Shown here one piece after another: positions 1 to 11,500 of a stretch of 64,000 bases of DNA (position 1 is its first letter; each line of letters starts with the position of its first letter). The stretch comes from Pseudo-nitzschia pungens (Eukaryota; Bacillariophyta; Bacillariophyceae; Bacillariales; Bacillariaceae), in the NCBI GenBank assembly GCA_037355855.1, contig CM074760.1, positions 6,316,501-6,380,500 on the forward strand. Direction: 5' to 3'. The position numbers and the translations under genes were made by a program. The notes under the pieces were generated by a model, which searched no databases, was not told where the DNA came from, and saw nothing but the letters and a program-made list of their open reading frames with translations.

Positions 1-1867
1 TGCGGAAAGCGGGGAGTGCTAAAACATCACGCATCAGTGACAGGGCACGATGCGGAACACCTACAGTGGATGTCAAGACACTTTTATCAAGGTCTTCAAG
101 GATTTCCATTTGTCTTTTGGTGAGCGGAGTCAGATCGAATTTCGTGTCTGGGAGAAGTGATACATTCGAAGTGGTGGCATGAATGAACTTTCTAGCAAAG
201 ATTGGTGCAAAGTAAGCTTGCCGGATCCCTTCTCCATTTTCTCGAGCATCTTGTATCGGATCTAGAGATTCCTTTCTTTTATCTTCGTCCTCTTCTTCGT
301 CACTAGAAGCATCGCCAGTTTCACCTTCAACCAATGAATTCAAGTATTCTGGATCCTCTATTATCCGAAAGGGTCCAATAGCAAATCCTTGTGATCGGGG
401 TGATATCGGAAGCCAACTACTAGATTTCCACACCGATGTTGCAAAAATAGAATTGACAGATGTCATGTTTGCGTTTTTTGGACCGATGGGCAAGATCTCT
501 GGAGGAATTACGTGGGGGGCAGTGGTCGTAATGTCTTCATCTGTATTTCCTTCGAGACAAGAGATAGAAGTGCTACATAACCACTCAACGTGATCATTTC
601 CGACTTCCTTCTTAAAACGGTCCATATCGACAACTGTCTGTCCAGTTCCAGGATGAAGAACCAATCCATCATGCAGTAACGTCTCTTGGACTCCGAAATC
701 TTCTCCAAATCCAACCACTGATAATCCATCGTTCATGGGTGCAGTTACTAAAATTGTCATGTCGTGGGTGGCTCTGTGTCGAGAAGAAGCTGAGTCCGTA
801 GTAGGAATCCATGATCGGGGCCCTTCGTGATCCCCGTAGGCACCACAGGTGGTATAGACATGAGGCGTTTTATTTGTGGTAAGAGCGTGTATGCCCCCTA
901 AGTGTCGAACGTTACCGTCACGGTCTTTCCCACCCAAATAAATCTCGTAGCAGACAGTGACTTTCGCCGCTCGATTGTGATTTTTCGCCATCAAGGTTGC
1001 AATTGATCCGATTCTAGAATCCTTTCTCAGAGATGTCCTTGATTTCATTCGTTCCGCAAGTCTCGAAGAAACATCCCCGGAAGAAAGACTACTTTCAATG
1101 TCGAGTTTCCAGCACTCCTTTCGAGCGTTTTCGATCTCACTTGAAGATGGCGAACCTTTGTCCTTCTCATCACTTTCGGCAGGTTTTTTTGCGAGGATAC
1201 GAAGCTCACCGAGGTTACTCCCAATGCTAGCCGCACGAATCGCGGTAGTCATGCCAGTCGCACCCCTCGTTGACTGAGAATCAGCCTCGTGACGCCTAGC
1301 CTTGGTTCTTTGAATAACGTCGTCCATGGTATATGATTTAGCTGGTTTGAGAAGGACTCTTTCAAGTGGATCAAAATGGTGAAACTTTGTTTTTCTTTTG
1401 ACAAGTTCTAGCTTGGTCTGCAATTGACCAGGTGCTTTTGAAGCCACCGTGGATGGTGTTTCCACCTCGACGGAAGATACATGGCAAGATCCTCGCAAAT
1501 GCAACGCAGCATCAAATTTCGTTTTGTTCTCGGTTGCGGGCTTGTCTTTGCTCGTCCCCTCATCCTGCAGCACATATAAAGAAGTTTTAGCTTTTGCATA
1601 CCAAGTCGCTTCGGACAACGAAGAATTCGGCGGACGATATAGATGAAACGACAGCTCTGATTTTTGATGCAATAGCTGCAAGTCCGCAACCTGTGCTGGA
1701 TTGCTTGGTTGAGTTATTGTGGGTGCCTCAAAGCGTCTCTTTTTGGACACCTTGTTATGTGCTGGTCCAGAAGACGAGGCCGACCTGCCTTGCGGGTTCT
1801 TGACGCTCAAGCGAACAGAAACGCCACTGCCTTTCGCCCTTTCTCCTCCAGCCGGCCTTCCCGGCAT
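1..1867 (-). CDS. TAF2: TAF2-like TFIID subunit (3' end cut by window)
   Basis: One open frame runs without a stop from the ATG at 1867 to the window edge, giving 622 codons. An in-frame TAA lies a few codons upstream and no other ATG follows it, which fixes the start. TAF2 is a TFIID subunit that contacts core promoters and resembles M1 aminopeptidases. Here the first ~230 residues are low-complexity, Lys/Ser-rich. A beta-rich segment follows that reads like the TAF2 N-terminal domain: a LGGIHALT stretch, then HVYTTCGAYGDHEGPRSWIP, where the family has the strand pair before the aminopeptidase-like 'WFPC.D' element. An acidic loop (DEEEDEDK) and the segment QAYFAPIFARKF then come before the edge. 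The call rests on order and spacing of these elements read by eye. The aminopeptidase-like core and C-terminus lie outside the window. A divergent M1 peptidase is the alternative. Confidence 0.65.
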   Translation of the reverse strand, partial: MPGRPAGGERAKGSGVSVRLSVKNPQGRSASSSGPAHNKVSKKRRFEAPTITQPSNPAQVADLQLLHQKSELSFHLYRPPNSSLSEATWYAKAKTSLYVLQDEGTSKDKPATENKTKFDAALHLRGSCHVSSVEVETPSTVASKAPGQLQTKLELVKRKTKFHHFDPLERVLLKPAKSYTMDDVIQRTKARRHEADSQSTRGATGMTTAIRAASIGSNLGELRILAKKPAESDEKDKGSPSSSEIENARKECWKLDIESSLSSGDVSSRLAERMKSRTSLRKDSRIGSIATLMAKNHNRAAKVTVCYEIYLGGKDRDGNVRHLGGIHALTTNKTPHVYTTCGAYGDHEGPRSWIPTTDSASSRHRATHDMTILVTAPMNDGLSVVGFGEDFGVQETLLHDGLVLHPGTGQTVVDMDRFKKEVGNDHVEWLCSTSISCLEGNTDEDITTTAPHVIPPEILPIGPKNANMTSVNSIFATSVWKSSSWLPISPRSQGFAIGPFRIIEDPEYLNSLVEGETGDASSDEEEDEDKRKESLDPIQDARENGEGIRQAYFAPIFARKFIHATTSNVSLLPDTKFDLTPLTKRQMEILEDLDKSVLTSTVGVPHRALSLMRDVLALPAFR

Positions 1868-2579
1868 CTTGCGCTGCTCTAGTCTAGTGAATTAATCCAC
1901 TGCAGCCACTGCACCACACACTTGACCTGACTCCGTAGCAGTTACCAGGGATATTCAAATGGTGATAATTGTCTATGGTGACCTCAACCCACAGCTCCTA
2001 CCTCTGCGTTTGAAGCTCAGAGCTCTTGTGGATGTCGGATGTCGACAATCTTGATCGTTTCGTTCCATTGGATGATCGATGATCATGGGTCGCGCATGAG
2101 TAACGTAACCTTTGCTCTGTTTTACAGTAAGATTACGGTGTCACTAGTCACTATCACTATTACTTTTTCTACCGTAACCTTACTCGTAGCGGCGGCTGCT
2201 GACAAGGCGACCGCAAGGAGCACACTCACGCTACTTTCCGCACTGTACTCGTACGTATTTGTGGTACGTACCCTAACTTACTATGCATCGCGAAGTGACA
2301 CTTTTGAAACGATTCGTACGTACGAAGTGAAAGTACGTACTCGTACATGTATGCAGCATGACTTCGTTTAACACTACCGTAGTACTACTACCAGTAACCT
2401 TACGAACCTGTTTTGTACCGGTAAATTACCGCAGAAATAATGGAGTTCGGAAGAACTTGAGATACGGTAACTTACGGTAGGGTTGTTGGAATTTTGTTCA
2501 CATCAATCTCAACCTAAGGCCTACCGGTAACTTACTCGTACCGGTACTCGTACGGAAATCTTTTTAATCTCTCATCTCA
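1868..2579. other. intergenic, word-rich spacer
   Basis: No supported gene. From about 2100 it is dense in the intergenic words seen throughout the window (TACCGGTA, GTACGTAC, GTAACCTTAC). This is the presumed promoter side of the TAF2-like gene. Confidence 0.6.
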
Positions 2580-2957
2580 TCATTGCGAAAAGCAGTATGT
2601 GAGGTTGTTGTTACCGATGATGACGGAGTCCCAGGAGTGTTTGAGGTCACCACCGAGAACGTCACGGGTTTTCTTGTGAAGGACGTCGTCCTGAAGGTCG
2701 AGGTTCGAAGCGCTGGCTGCATCGATGAAGTCTTCGATGACACGGATGACACGTTCCTTGTCGGAAGAGTCAGGGCAGAAGGTGGTGTCTTGTTTCTTGA
2801 GGATAGAGGTGATTGATGGGGCTGGTGCTCCGGCGGGAGGTGGAGGGAGGGTGTAGCGGTGGACAAGGCGAGTGGTGGGGTAATCCTGGTAGGAGATGGC
2901 GGGTTTGAAGGGGATGGGCGGTTGCTTGGTAGCTTGAAGCTGAGCGATGGCAGCCAT
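2580..2957 (-). CDS. small conserved-looking protein of unknown function
   Basis: A 125-residue single-exon frame starts at the ATG at 2957 and ends in TGA. Codon choice is strikingly C-ending (GCC, ACC, CTC, AAC, ATC), unlike the neighbouring genes, which is the usual mark of strong expression in diatoms. The protein has a Pro-rich N-terminal third containing PPPPAGAPAP, then an amphipathic helix-like stretch (ERVIRVIEDFIDAA), and a C-terminal segment WDSVIIGNNNLTYCFSQ. It has no signal peptide and no membrane segment. The last 60 residues faintly recall the dynein light-chain pattern (helix, then a W..VIIG strand), but this is too weak to name it. I do not recognise the family. Confidence 0.6.
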   Translation of the reverse strand: MAAIAQLQATKQPPIPFKPAISYQDYPTTRLVHRYTLPPPPAGAPAPSITSILKKQDTTFCPDSSDKERVIRVIEDFIDAASASNLDLQDDVLHKKTRDVLGGDLKHSWDSVIIGNNNLTYCFSQ

Positions 2958-3931
2958 GGTGATCAGGTGTTACGGTGGTTTTTAGAAGGTGATGAGACTT
3001 TATCGATAAAGAGAAAAAAAATTTCAGCGATATTGCAATTGAATTCAATATGAACTACGCTGATTGTAAAATTGTGTGCTATTGAGTTTTAGAACCAAAA
3101 GAACTCAATTGAGAAACTTGTAGGTTCGATGAATTTATCTATTCGTGAAAATACTTAAGAAGACCGACTTCGTCTAACGGTCGGAATTGTATCAGAACTT
3201 CAAGGAGAAGGATGATCAATCCGTACGATTGAATAATGACTGATACTCGTGAATGAATCAGTGAGTCATGAATTGAGTGTCTGTGCAGTTGTTCAAGTAA
3301 TCACTTTGCTATTATGCTGTTTGACTTGGCTGTTGGATAGGCGATGAGAATAGTCAATGATGCTCATAACCTGCAAAATGTACCGGTACGTATGCTCTAA
3401 AGAGTGAGGTTATTCACTAGCTACTCGGGATTCATCCTCACAATCATTACCTCCGACAGTAAGTTACGGTACGTAAGGTTTACTGAGTATTACTCGTACT
3501 CGGGACATCACAAGTACGGGTACGAAGTAAGGTACAACACCGTACAGTGCAAGTACTACTGTACAATATTGTTATCTGTCCGTCAACAGTGAATGAGAAA
3601 ACGACGGGTGTCGTTTAGAAACCCGACGAAAAAAATTCAGCTGTGATTGAAACCACGAAGTCCGTAACAGTCCGGCATAGAAGTGCGACTAAGGACTTCA
3701 CTCGTTCCGCTACGAGTAAGGTAAATACTCAGTACCAACACTCGTGGTAAGTAACCTTAATCTCTCTCAAGAAAACCCGGAAATTGCTCACCACCGACTG
3801 AGCTTGCTGTCAACATATCAAAAGAAAGAAATAAAAAATTTACGGAAGCAACTCACTTAGTTCGAAGCACACAAAATTGAAAGCGACCAAAGATCCGAAA
3901 CATCATTTGTTGAACCATTTGTAAAATCGAA
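2958..3931. other. intergenic region, divergent promoters
   Basis: Lies head-to-head between the small gene at 2580-2957 and the SIL1-like gene. It contains word clusters at about 3380-3560 and 3710-3760 (CGTACGAAGTA-like and GTAACCTTA). No coding region is supported. Confidence 0.6.
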
Positions 3932-5503
3932 ATGAGCCGGATTGCATTTTCTGCCGGATGCAAGAGCGCTGGTATTCTTTTGCTCATCACCGCTCTGCTT
4001 CTTCTTCACCAGGATGCCAGCGACCGATCGAGACTCCCTTTTTTTTGCGTGGCAAAAGAAATTGAAGCTACCAACGAATGGCAAAAAGTCGAAGGCAACG
4101 ACACAATTCCCGCTGGAGCCCATGTTAGAATGGACATGACAACAGGAGAAAAATGGGTTAAACTCATGAGCGAGGACGATAAGACCGAGGCCAACAAAGT
4201 CAAAGATAGTCACATCCAAAGAAATGCGGGTGGAAGCGACAAACACTCCGTTTCCACGGCAGTCATTGAAGCTGATGGAACCGTCGTGCAGGATACCGAG
4301 GAGGATAACGAACAACTGTTGGAAAAAAAAGCAAGCTACGACTTTGACATGATGCATCGCACTCTGTCAAAATTACCTCCAGAGGAAATAGTGTCAATAG
4401 GGGGACTCCCCGAACTCCCGGATTCCAAGGAAGGTTCGTCAAGGACTGAGTTTGAAGAACGCATGCTAGAGATATGGACGAAACGTCAAGCAGAATTGCT
4501 TGAGATGCAATTGAATTTCCCGGAAATCTTGAAAGCAAGGATCGCAGGTATGAAGGAATATATTGCAGACCCGGAAACACAGTTGGAATCTGTGGATTTA
4601 AATTCCGACTACGATGATGATGTTGTCACCGATATTGTGTCGTTGTTGAAAGATTTGGAGTTTCAGTTGACCGACATCGACATGGCACGAGATTTCCATA
4701 CGATGGAGGGCTGGTCAATGTTGGTGCAGCTTGTTGCAGAAGCAACCCACTTGCCGATCAACAAGACGATAAACGAACTTTCACGGATTGACCAAGCGAA
4801 GATTCGAAAGATCCAGTCTCATGCCGCTTGGGCTATTGGCACTGCAGTGAAAAACACCGAAGAATTTTTTCCGTATTCGGTCGAGCCGATAGCTTTGAAA
4901 CCCGCAAAAGTTTCCACCGCAATCGATGTCTTGATTGACATATTCTGCCAAAGATACGACGATTCGAATTCTTGGGAAATCAGGACAATTCTTGCCAAAA
5001 GCATCTATGCCATAGGTGCAATCCTTCGAGGCAACCCTATAGCACAAACCCACGTTGCCAAATCTGGCGGATTCGATAACTTAGGGAAGAAATTCAAAGA
5101 GCTTTCAGAAGAAGGCTTCAACTCCGCTGGTACAAAATTGATTCAAAGGATGACAGGGTTATCGACAGACATTGTCGAAGACCTTTTGATGAATACTGAG
5201 TTTTTAGACGAAAACCTGAAGAATGAAATTGTGAACTCTCTAAGTTCAAACTTCTGTGAAGCTACATGCAAATTATTTTCCTCAGAAACATTTATTCCAG
5301 TGGCATTACAAGAGACACTAATGAAGGGGATCGGTGTCTTGGGTCCTTTTTGTCAAATTTCAAGTTGCACAGCAAGTGATCTTCGCTCCATCATCGAGGA
5401 CATTTCACTGGACTGGATGACGAACAAGGAGAAATTTGACGAAGATCATTATGGAGAATTGCAAGACATGGCAAGGAGAGCTTCAGAATCGTTGAGCCGG
5501 TAG
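3932..5503 (+). CDS. SIL1: SIL1/Sls1-like ER Hsp70 nucleotide-exchange factor
   Basis: A 523-residue single-exon protein starting at the ATG at 3932. SIL1 binds the ATPase domain of the ER chaperone BiP and speeds ADP release. A hydrophobic N-terminus (SAGILLLITALLLL) gives a signal peptide. Residues ~45-80 carry the family hallmark, NEWQKVEGNDTIPAGAHVRMD followed by TTGE, matching the SIL1 'I.AG.HVR.D..TG' block. After an acidic linker comes an all-helical armadillo-like region (about residues 180-520) with AAWAIGTAVKN and IYAIGAILRGNP repeats, as expected for the BiP clamp. The length is somewhat above animal SIL1. There is no KDEL-type tail: the protein ends SLSR, so retention would have to work otherwise. 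A cytosolic HspBP1-like factor is unlikely because of the signal peptide. Confidence 0.85.
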   Translation: MSRIAFSAGCKSAGILLLITALLLLHQDASDRSRLPFFCVAKEIEATNEWQKVEGNDTIPAGAHVRMDMTTGEKWVKLMSEDDKTEANKVKDSHIQRNAGGSDKHSVSTAVIEADGTVVQDTEEDNEQLLEKKASYDFDMMHRTLSKLPPEEIVSIGGLPELPDSKEGSSRTEFEERMLEIWTKRQAELLEMQLNFPEILKARIAGMKEYIADPETQLESVDLNSDYDDDVVTDIVSLLKDLEFQLTDIDMARDFHTMEGWSMLVQLVAEATHLPINKTINELSRIDQAKIRKIQSHAAWAIGTAVKNTEEFFPYSVEPIALKPAKVSTAIDVLIDIFCQRYDDSNSWEIRTILAKSIYAIGAILRGNPIAQTHVAKSGGFDNLGKKFKELSEEGFNSAGTKLIQRMTGLSTDIVEDLLMNTEFLDENLKNEIVNSLSSNFCEATCKLFSSETFIPVALQETLMKGIGVLGPFCQISSCTASDLRSIIEDISLDWMTNKEKFDEDHYGELQDMARRASESLSR

Positions 5504-5788
5504 TGCAAAACTTACTGATACGTTTGAATCGAATTTGCCAAGATCTGAATCATTTTACGTTCTAGAATGAAAATTCTTCTTCTTTTTGGCGTACGTGTAA
5601 CTAAAATAGCAAATCTTCGAGAGGAGTCTTCAAAATGACTATCCGATCAATTATGACATCAAGGATCTGAACATGAATAAACTACAACGATTGGATACTC
5701 ATGATACGCGCTACTACCATGAAAGATGGAATGCCCTTGTATTCCATAAGTTTAATCGAACAAACATGGCTTTTTAGTCTCTCAGCAT

Positions 5789-7262
5789 CTACTTGTAAAG
5801 CCAACCTGAATCGAGTCCCAAGTAAAACTTAAACTTATCAGCTTTCTTCAAAGCATTCGCTGATACAGATTTCCTTGCGTCCTCTGCTTGGAACTCAGTG
5901 GCAAGCAAGTTATTTCGCTCTAGAATCCAGTCTTCCAAGCCCTTAGATGTTTTGAGAGCGTGCTTCTCAATGACTTTGGACGCAAATAGCGCATCACGTA
6001 AGTTGTCGACGTTCAAATGTGGAGCACGGCATCTCTGACTCTCGCTGAACATGTCAGGGTATTTGCCTCGCAAACGCTCTGCAACATCATTTATTATCTT
6101 CCTATCCTTCGCTTTTGCCACACCAGGCAAATCAACTAGTTTGACGGGTTCTGCCTTGTTTACTTCCAAAAATATCTCCCTCGCCTGCGATTCCTCGTCC
6201 TGCTCCGTTTGCTTTGGAAACACCTCCACCAGAACTCTTTCGAAATCAAAATCATCTTCGGAAATTTTATCTTTCATTACTTTCAACATGCCAATTCGAT
6301 GTTGACCGTCAATGATAACAAGACTACCGTCAATATTCTAGTATGGTTTTGCGTAACAACAAAATGGAAAGGAACCAATCAGAATAATGAGATCGAAAAA
6401 GTCCTTCTCATCTTCGCTCTTTTTCTCATGTATGCTTTTTTTTGCTGAAACTGCTCACCTCAAAAACTGCAATGATTCCAGGCAATCCGAGATGCAGAGT
6501 TTTTATCTTATCATTCGCCATGTTTTTGGAACGTCCGTGTCGGTATATTCTTTGCTTTTTCCACACGGGGATAGTGGCTAAATTTTTAGACGAGGCTAGG
6601 TGGATCCTCTTGTACCCCAAATCAGCAACGATAGGTCCCAGTATTGGATGTTCTCCCACTGACTTCATTTCGGGTTTTTCAATCGAATGGTCAGTCTCAC
6701 GATTTCCCTCGATCTTGTTGGACGAATCTTCCCGATCCTTCTTCTCTTCTTCTAATTGAGACTTCCATTGTTCAAAGGCAATCTGCCGTTTTTGGATCGT
6801 CAGGTCGCTTTCGATACGAGCTCGAGCTGCCGCTTCAGCCTCTTTCATAAGTATCGCTTTATCACGCTTCCACTTTTCTTCGTATCGCTCTGCTTCTCGT
6901 AGCTTAGCTGCAGCTACAGCCTCCTCTACGGAAGGCTGGAAGCTAGTCATGTTGTTTTCTTCTTCAGTATCGACACCAGTAGCTTCTGGCATAGTCTCAT
7001 CTTCTAGCGTTGCAGAATTCGCATTGGGGATATTGGCCGATAATTTACCGAGCAGTATATTACGTTCCTCCTCGGGCAAGGTTGATGTTAGTGCGTTGGC
7101 AGCCTTCCATCGCAAAGCACTGAAGTAGTTGCCAACTGATCCACCCTTACCGTCATTCTGCGTACTGAATCGCAGTCGCAGTATTATGGAATGTTTACTA
7201 CTACGAGGAGCTCCTTCTAAAACAAGGTACCGCAAGGCCTTGCCGGAATGTTGGGACAGCAT
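5789..7262 (-). CDS. DGQHR/ParB-like domain protein, two exons
   Basis: Exons complement(6459..7262) and complement(5789..6337) flank a 121-bp GTGAGC...TAG intron; the frame is kept and the product is about 450 residues. The N-terminus is uncertain: 7262 is the first in-frame ATG after open sequence, and a short upstream exon from an ATG at 7399 is possible. Residues ~60-190 are charged and coiled-coil-like. Then come IPVWKKQRIYR and GLPGIIAVFE, and across the splice junction NIDGSLVIIDGQHRIGMLKV. DGQHR is the nucleotide-binding signature of ParB/sulfiredoxin-fold and DndB-type proteins. A downstream EIFLEVNKAEPV segment resembles the 'F...N....V' element of that group. No substrate can be inferred. 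That the motif appears only after splicing supports the exon join. Confidence 0.65.
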
Positions 7263-8515
7263 GTTGGCAACTGGACAATGATGGTCGATCTGCAATTTAT
7301 GACAGAATTAAGAATTCTACCGGTACGAAGTGAAACCTTTCTTTTCGCTGGCCGAGTAGACTGGCAGAGACAGACCTTTGCGGGTGATGTTTCCGTCATT
7401 TAACGTAAAATAGAGCCTAAGATAGTACTCGTGGCGGAAAATGTTCAGAGTGTCATCTTCCTCACGGTAATTAAGGTTACCCTTCGGTACCGGTAGCGGT
7501 ACGGTAGTAATGTGAGCGAGTGGTTACTGAATCAATCAACGATCAACGAAAAACAATGATGTCCGCAACAAAGAGCATGGTGGATAGATGCATAAATAGG
7601 GGAAGAGGTGAAAAGGAAGTTATCATGGTTGGATCAGGAGGAGGATTAAACATTCTGCTAGCTGAACATCTCCTGTTGTGAACAAGTTCATTGTGACACA
7701 ACTCGACTCAATTGAAACAAGCTTCACCAAACGGAGGCAGTGCGAGTTCAGCAATTACATAGCATCGAGTACAAAAATAGGATTGGAAGTCAATTTTGTA
7801 GGAAGTAAGATATGAATTCGTACGTCGTACCGGTATTCAACACAGAATTGAGAATTGAATACTGTATTGAATCATCGGTACAGGTACCGGTAAGCCTTAA
7901 TTACTTGTACCAACCCTGTATTTTGTATTATTTTTTTGTACATCGTTTAGTAACAGTACAAGTACGTGTACCGGTACTTTGTAGTACGAAGTAAGGTTAA
8001 TCTTAAAATTCATCTTCAAAAAAATCGTAAGACGAACTTACCCACCCGGCGCTCACAATTTGAATCTAAAAATAATAACAATAGTAGTAATACTTTGCAT
8101 GACGTGCCATGAAGAAAATCTTACGAAGGTTACTACGTATTTCAATATTCCTGTCATTTTGAACAGAGGGAACATCCGGTAAGGTAACTGGTTCGAATAC
8201 ATTGGGGGTTTAAACACTTTCGGTACGGTACTAGAAAACTCAACCATCAAAAACTCATCCATCCCGTGAAAGCACAAGTAACCTTACTCGTACCAGGTAA
8301 TTGAATTTCTTATCCAAGACAATTTCTGAGCTCTCTTCGATCTGAGAAGGCCACAACTTCGCACTATTTCACTAATACCGTGCTGTGTCGCGAGGAATTC
8401 TGCGCTTTAACATAGAGCCGATACACGGCCTGGAAAGGAATACAAGCGAAATCCTTTATACTGCTACAACTATCGGGAGCGATACAACTTCCGAAAAGAT
8501 TTCGAGGAGGAAATA
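7263..8515. other. intergenic region, divergent promoters
   Basis: Lies head-to-head between the DGQHR gene and the KNL1-like gene. Intergenic word clusters lie at about 7420-7520, 7820-8010 and 8210-8300, including a GTAACCTTAC at 8278. No gene is supported. Confidence 0.6.
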
Positions 8516-11500
8516 ATGACAGATAACAAGCCCAAACACAGCATCGGTGTCACGATGGGAAATAATGATGCCCATGAAAACTTGATATTGGCAACGCCTC
8601 ATCGTTCCAAACGGATCAACCTTGGAACCCCGGGCAACTATTATTTCAGATATATGAATTCTAGTAAAAGGAGTGCTTCAAGGGACCTTAGTATCCGTAA
8701 AGATGAGGAGGAAGAAGAAACCGGAACGATCAGCATCCCAGGCTTTGACATCGGTAGAGACAACCTAAACACTGAAACGAGTTTTTTCAGTACGGCAGGT
8801 AGCTCAACTGCCAGCGAAGGAAGTGGTGACATATTGAACAAGAGTACCTTAAGCGATACGACAGAACTTACTGCGTCAAACTTTGTTCTTGTTACGACTT
8901 CAAAACAAACAATGATGCACGGATTTCGAGGTCTCAGTTCTCCATCCTCCACCAAGGAAAACCATGAAAATAAGAACGATGCAATTCAGCATGCTAAATC
9001 TGTACCGATAAACCGAAGAGAGAACGACAGAGCTGATATTCAAAATACTGCAGTATGTGGACATTCGACAGGAAGGAATGATCCTCTAACATCAAAAGTT
9101 CAAAAAAATTGTGAAGATGAGCATGTCATAAAACAACAAAGGTCAATGAAGAGTGCGTCACCGTCGCTTAGATCGCGGATTAGCTCATCTCCTGCTAGTC
9201 TTCGAAAATTTCATGAAAACCTGAAAAATTCTAGAATGCGACGGCAGCAACAAAGAGAAGAAGACACAAGACGACGACTTTCAATTGAACCAGAAAACAC
9301 ATTAAATTCGATGAATGCCCAACTCGAAGCACTCACAAAACACAGTTCATCAAACAGAAAGCGATTGCCTCCTCTGTTCACTCAAACTTCTCGGGAATCA
9401 CTCTCACAAGAGCTCGATGTCGAGATCAATGACCACCAAGGGTCGTCAGCTGTATCTAGTACTGATGGGACGGCTACCATTAACATGACGGATCTTAATG
9501 ATCTCCTTGGTATTGAAGTACGCACAAAAATTCAAGATCAGACGTCGGCAGATGTATATCATAGCGCCGTTCAGGGTGCACTCGATTATGCTAGTCCGAC
9601 AAGCAGAGTTCTGGCAATAGATGAGACTTCCACACTTGCATTACCAACCAACGCGAACGAGACGAAGACTTCATCAACATCAAATGGGACTTCACTGTTT
9701 GTACAAAACCATAAGTTTGACGAAGAACGAAAAATCAAATCAAGGGTTTCTTCCGTGGATGTGAAAACCCAGTATTCCTCTCCCACATCGACAAACGTGT
9801 CATTAAAATTCCGATCGGCATGCTCGAATCCACGAAAGAGAACGACTCCGAGCAAGCTTTCTTCAACACCACAACGTGTTCTCAACCCACGGTCTATGTT
9901 TTCACCTGCCAGTAACACTCGTAGCGCTAAGAAAAGACGAAAAATACTGGAGGAACAAGAAAAACTCAGTGTTTCCTCGGCCGCAAACGTCGTGAGAAAT
10001 GAACAATCCAAGATAGGAAAATGCTTGTTTCACAAAGCCTCGACAACAGAGAATGATTTATCTATCGAATCAGGATCCTCGGGAGTGGCCAGTGGAATCG
10101 AATTTAACCAATATGGCAATGGAAATTGTGTAAGTCGCAACGATGACACGGCTTCCTTAGGAGACATCGCAGACATTTTTGGTTCGAATGGTACTAGTAC
10201 TATAACCTCTCCTGAACGCGACACGAACAAAGATTACCAATATACCAGCAGAGGAGAGCATCTTCAAGAAGAGGGTCAAGAGACAGCATCTATCACAGAT
10301 ATCAATGATTTGATTGAACAAGGCTTTCCACCGAGTAAGGAGTCTTCGGCTCGTGCAGCAGCAGACGAGTCACGATCGAACACTGACGAAGGTACAGTGT
10401 TCCAAGAGCAGACACCTAATACAGAGAAGGAAAAAGCGCCTTTCACTCATGAAGGTCAATATTGTGTCTCGTCTAATGACTTAAATTTATCTTCCGATTC
10501 GAAGGACGAAGATGGATCAGCATCTATTGAAAGAAGTGAAACGGCCGTCGATGAGCGAGATCAGTTCCTGGAAGAAAATACTTCTCTCGATATTTGCTCC
10601 GAGACAAATGTCCCCGGTACACCTCCAGACAGTCAGATAACTCCATCCCAATGTAATTTGGAACCAGGGTCACACGACAAAATGTGTCAATCGACAAAAC
10701 CATTTCCGAAGTCGCCGATACGATTAACTCCGAAAAATCGGAAAAAGTTGACACCATCAAAGCTTGCTCCTACACCAAGGAGAGTGATGAATCCCATGAA
10801 CCCAAACTCACCGGCTAGGAACACAAGAAATTCTTTAAAGAGCAGTCGTTCATTCAATAGTTTTGGATTGAAATCTATCTTGGGAGGTACGCCTAGCAAA
10901 GATTGCCTTCTCCCCGAAGAGCAACCTCACGATGAAACTGAAGAAGTAGTTCGTTATGGCAAACGCCGCCAATCTCTATCTGCACAACTAATACAAAGAA
11001 AAGTGGAGGAGCCTTTTCGCTCTGAGGATAAATCATTTCAAAAACTTCCCAACGGTATTTTAAGCTCAAAAAAGAAACCGTTTTTTCGACGTTCTGTCGC
11101 CTTCGGTTCACCCGAGGCTGCGGAATATAATATCGGAAGTCCATCAGTGAGTCTAACACCAATGCCAAAAGGTCGTGCGAAGGCGCTCTTCGCTCTACCA
11201 GCACAGTCTGGTATCACTCAGGAGAATCAAATTCATACGAATCATATCGAAAATGATATGGTTGGACAAGATAAAAATGAATCAGGTATGGATCTTTTAG
11301 TTGATAAGATAACAGTCGAACAGATGAAGAATTCTCCCGAATTGAGTCCAATTGAACAGAGGAAGACCGATACAGATGCATTCCACGTGCCTTCTGATTT
11401 GATGCCATCACGAGGACATTGGTGTCAGGAGGATAGAACTGTCGAGCTTGAATCTGGAATGAGAGGTCTTCTGGCAAATAACTCTAGCACGGAGTTGGAA

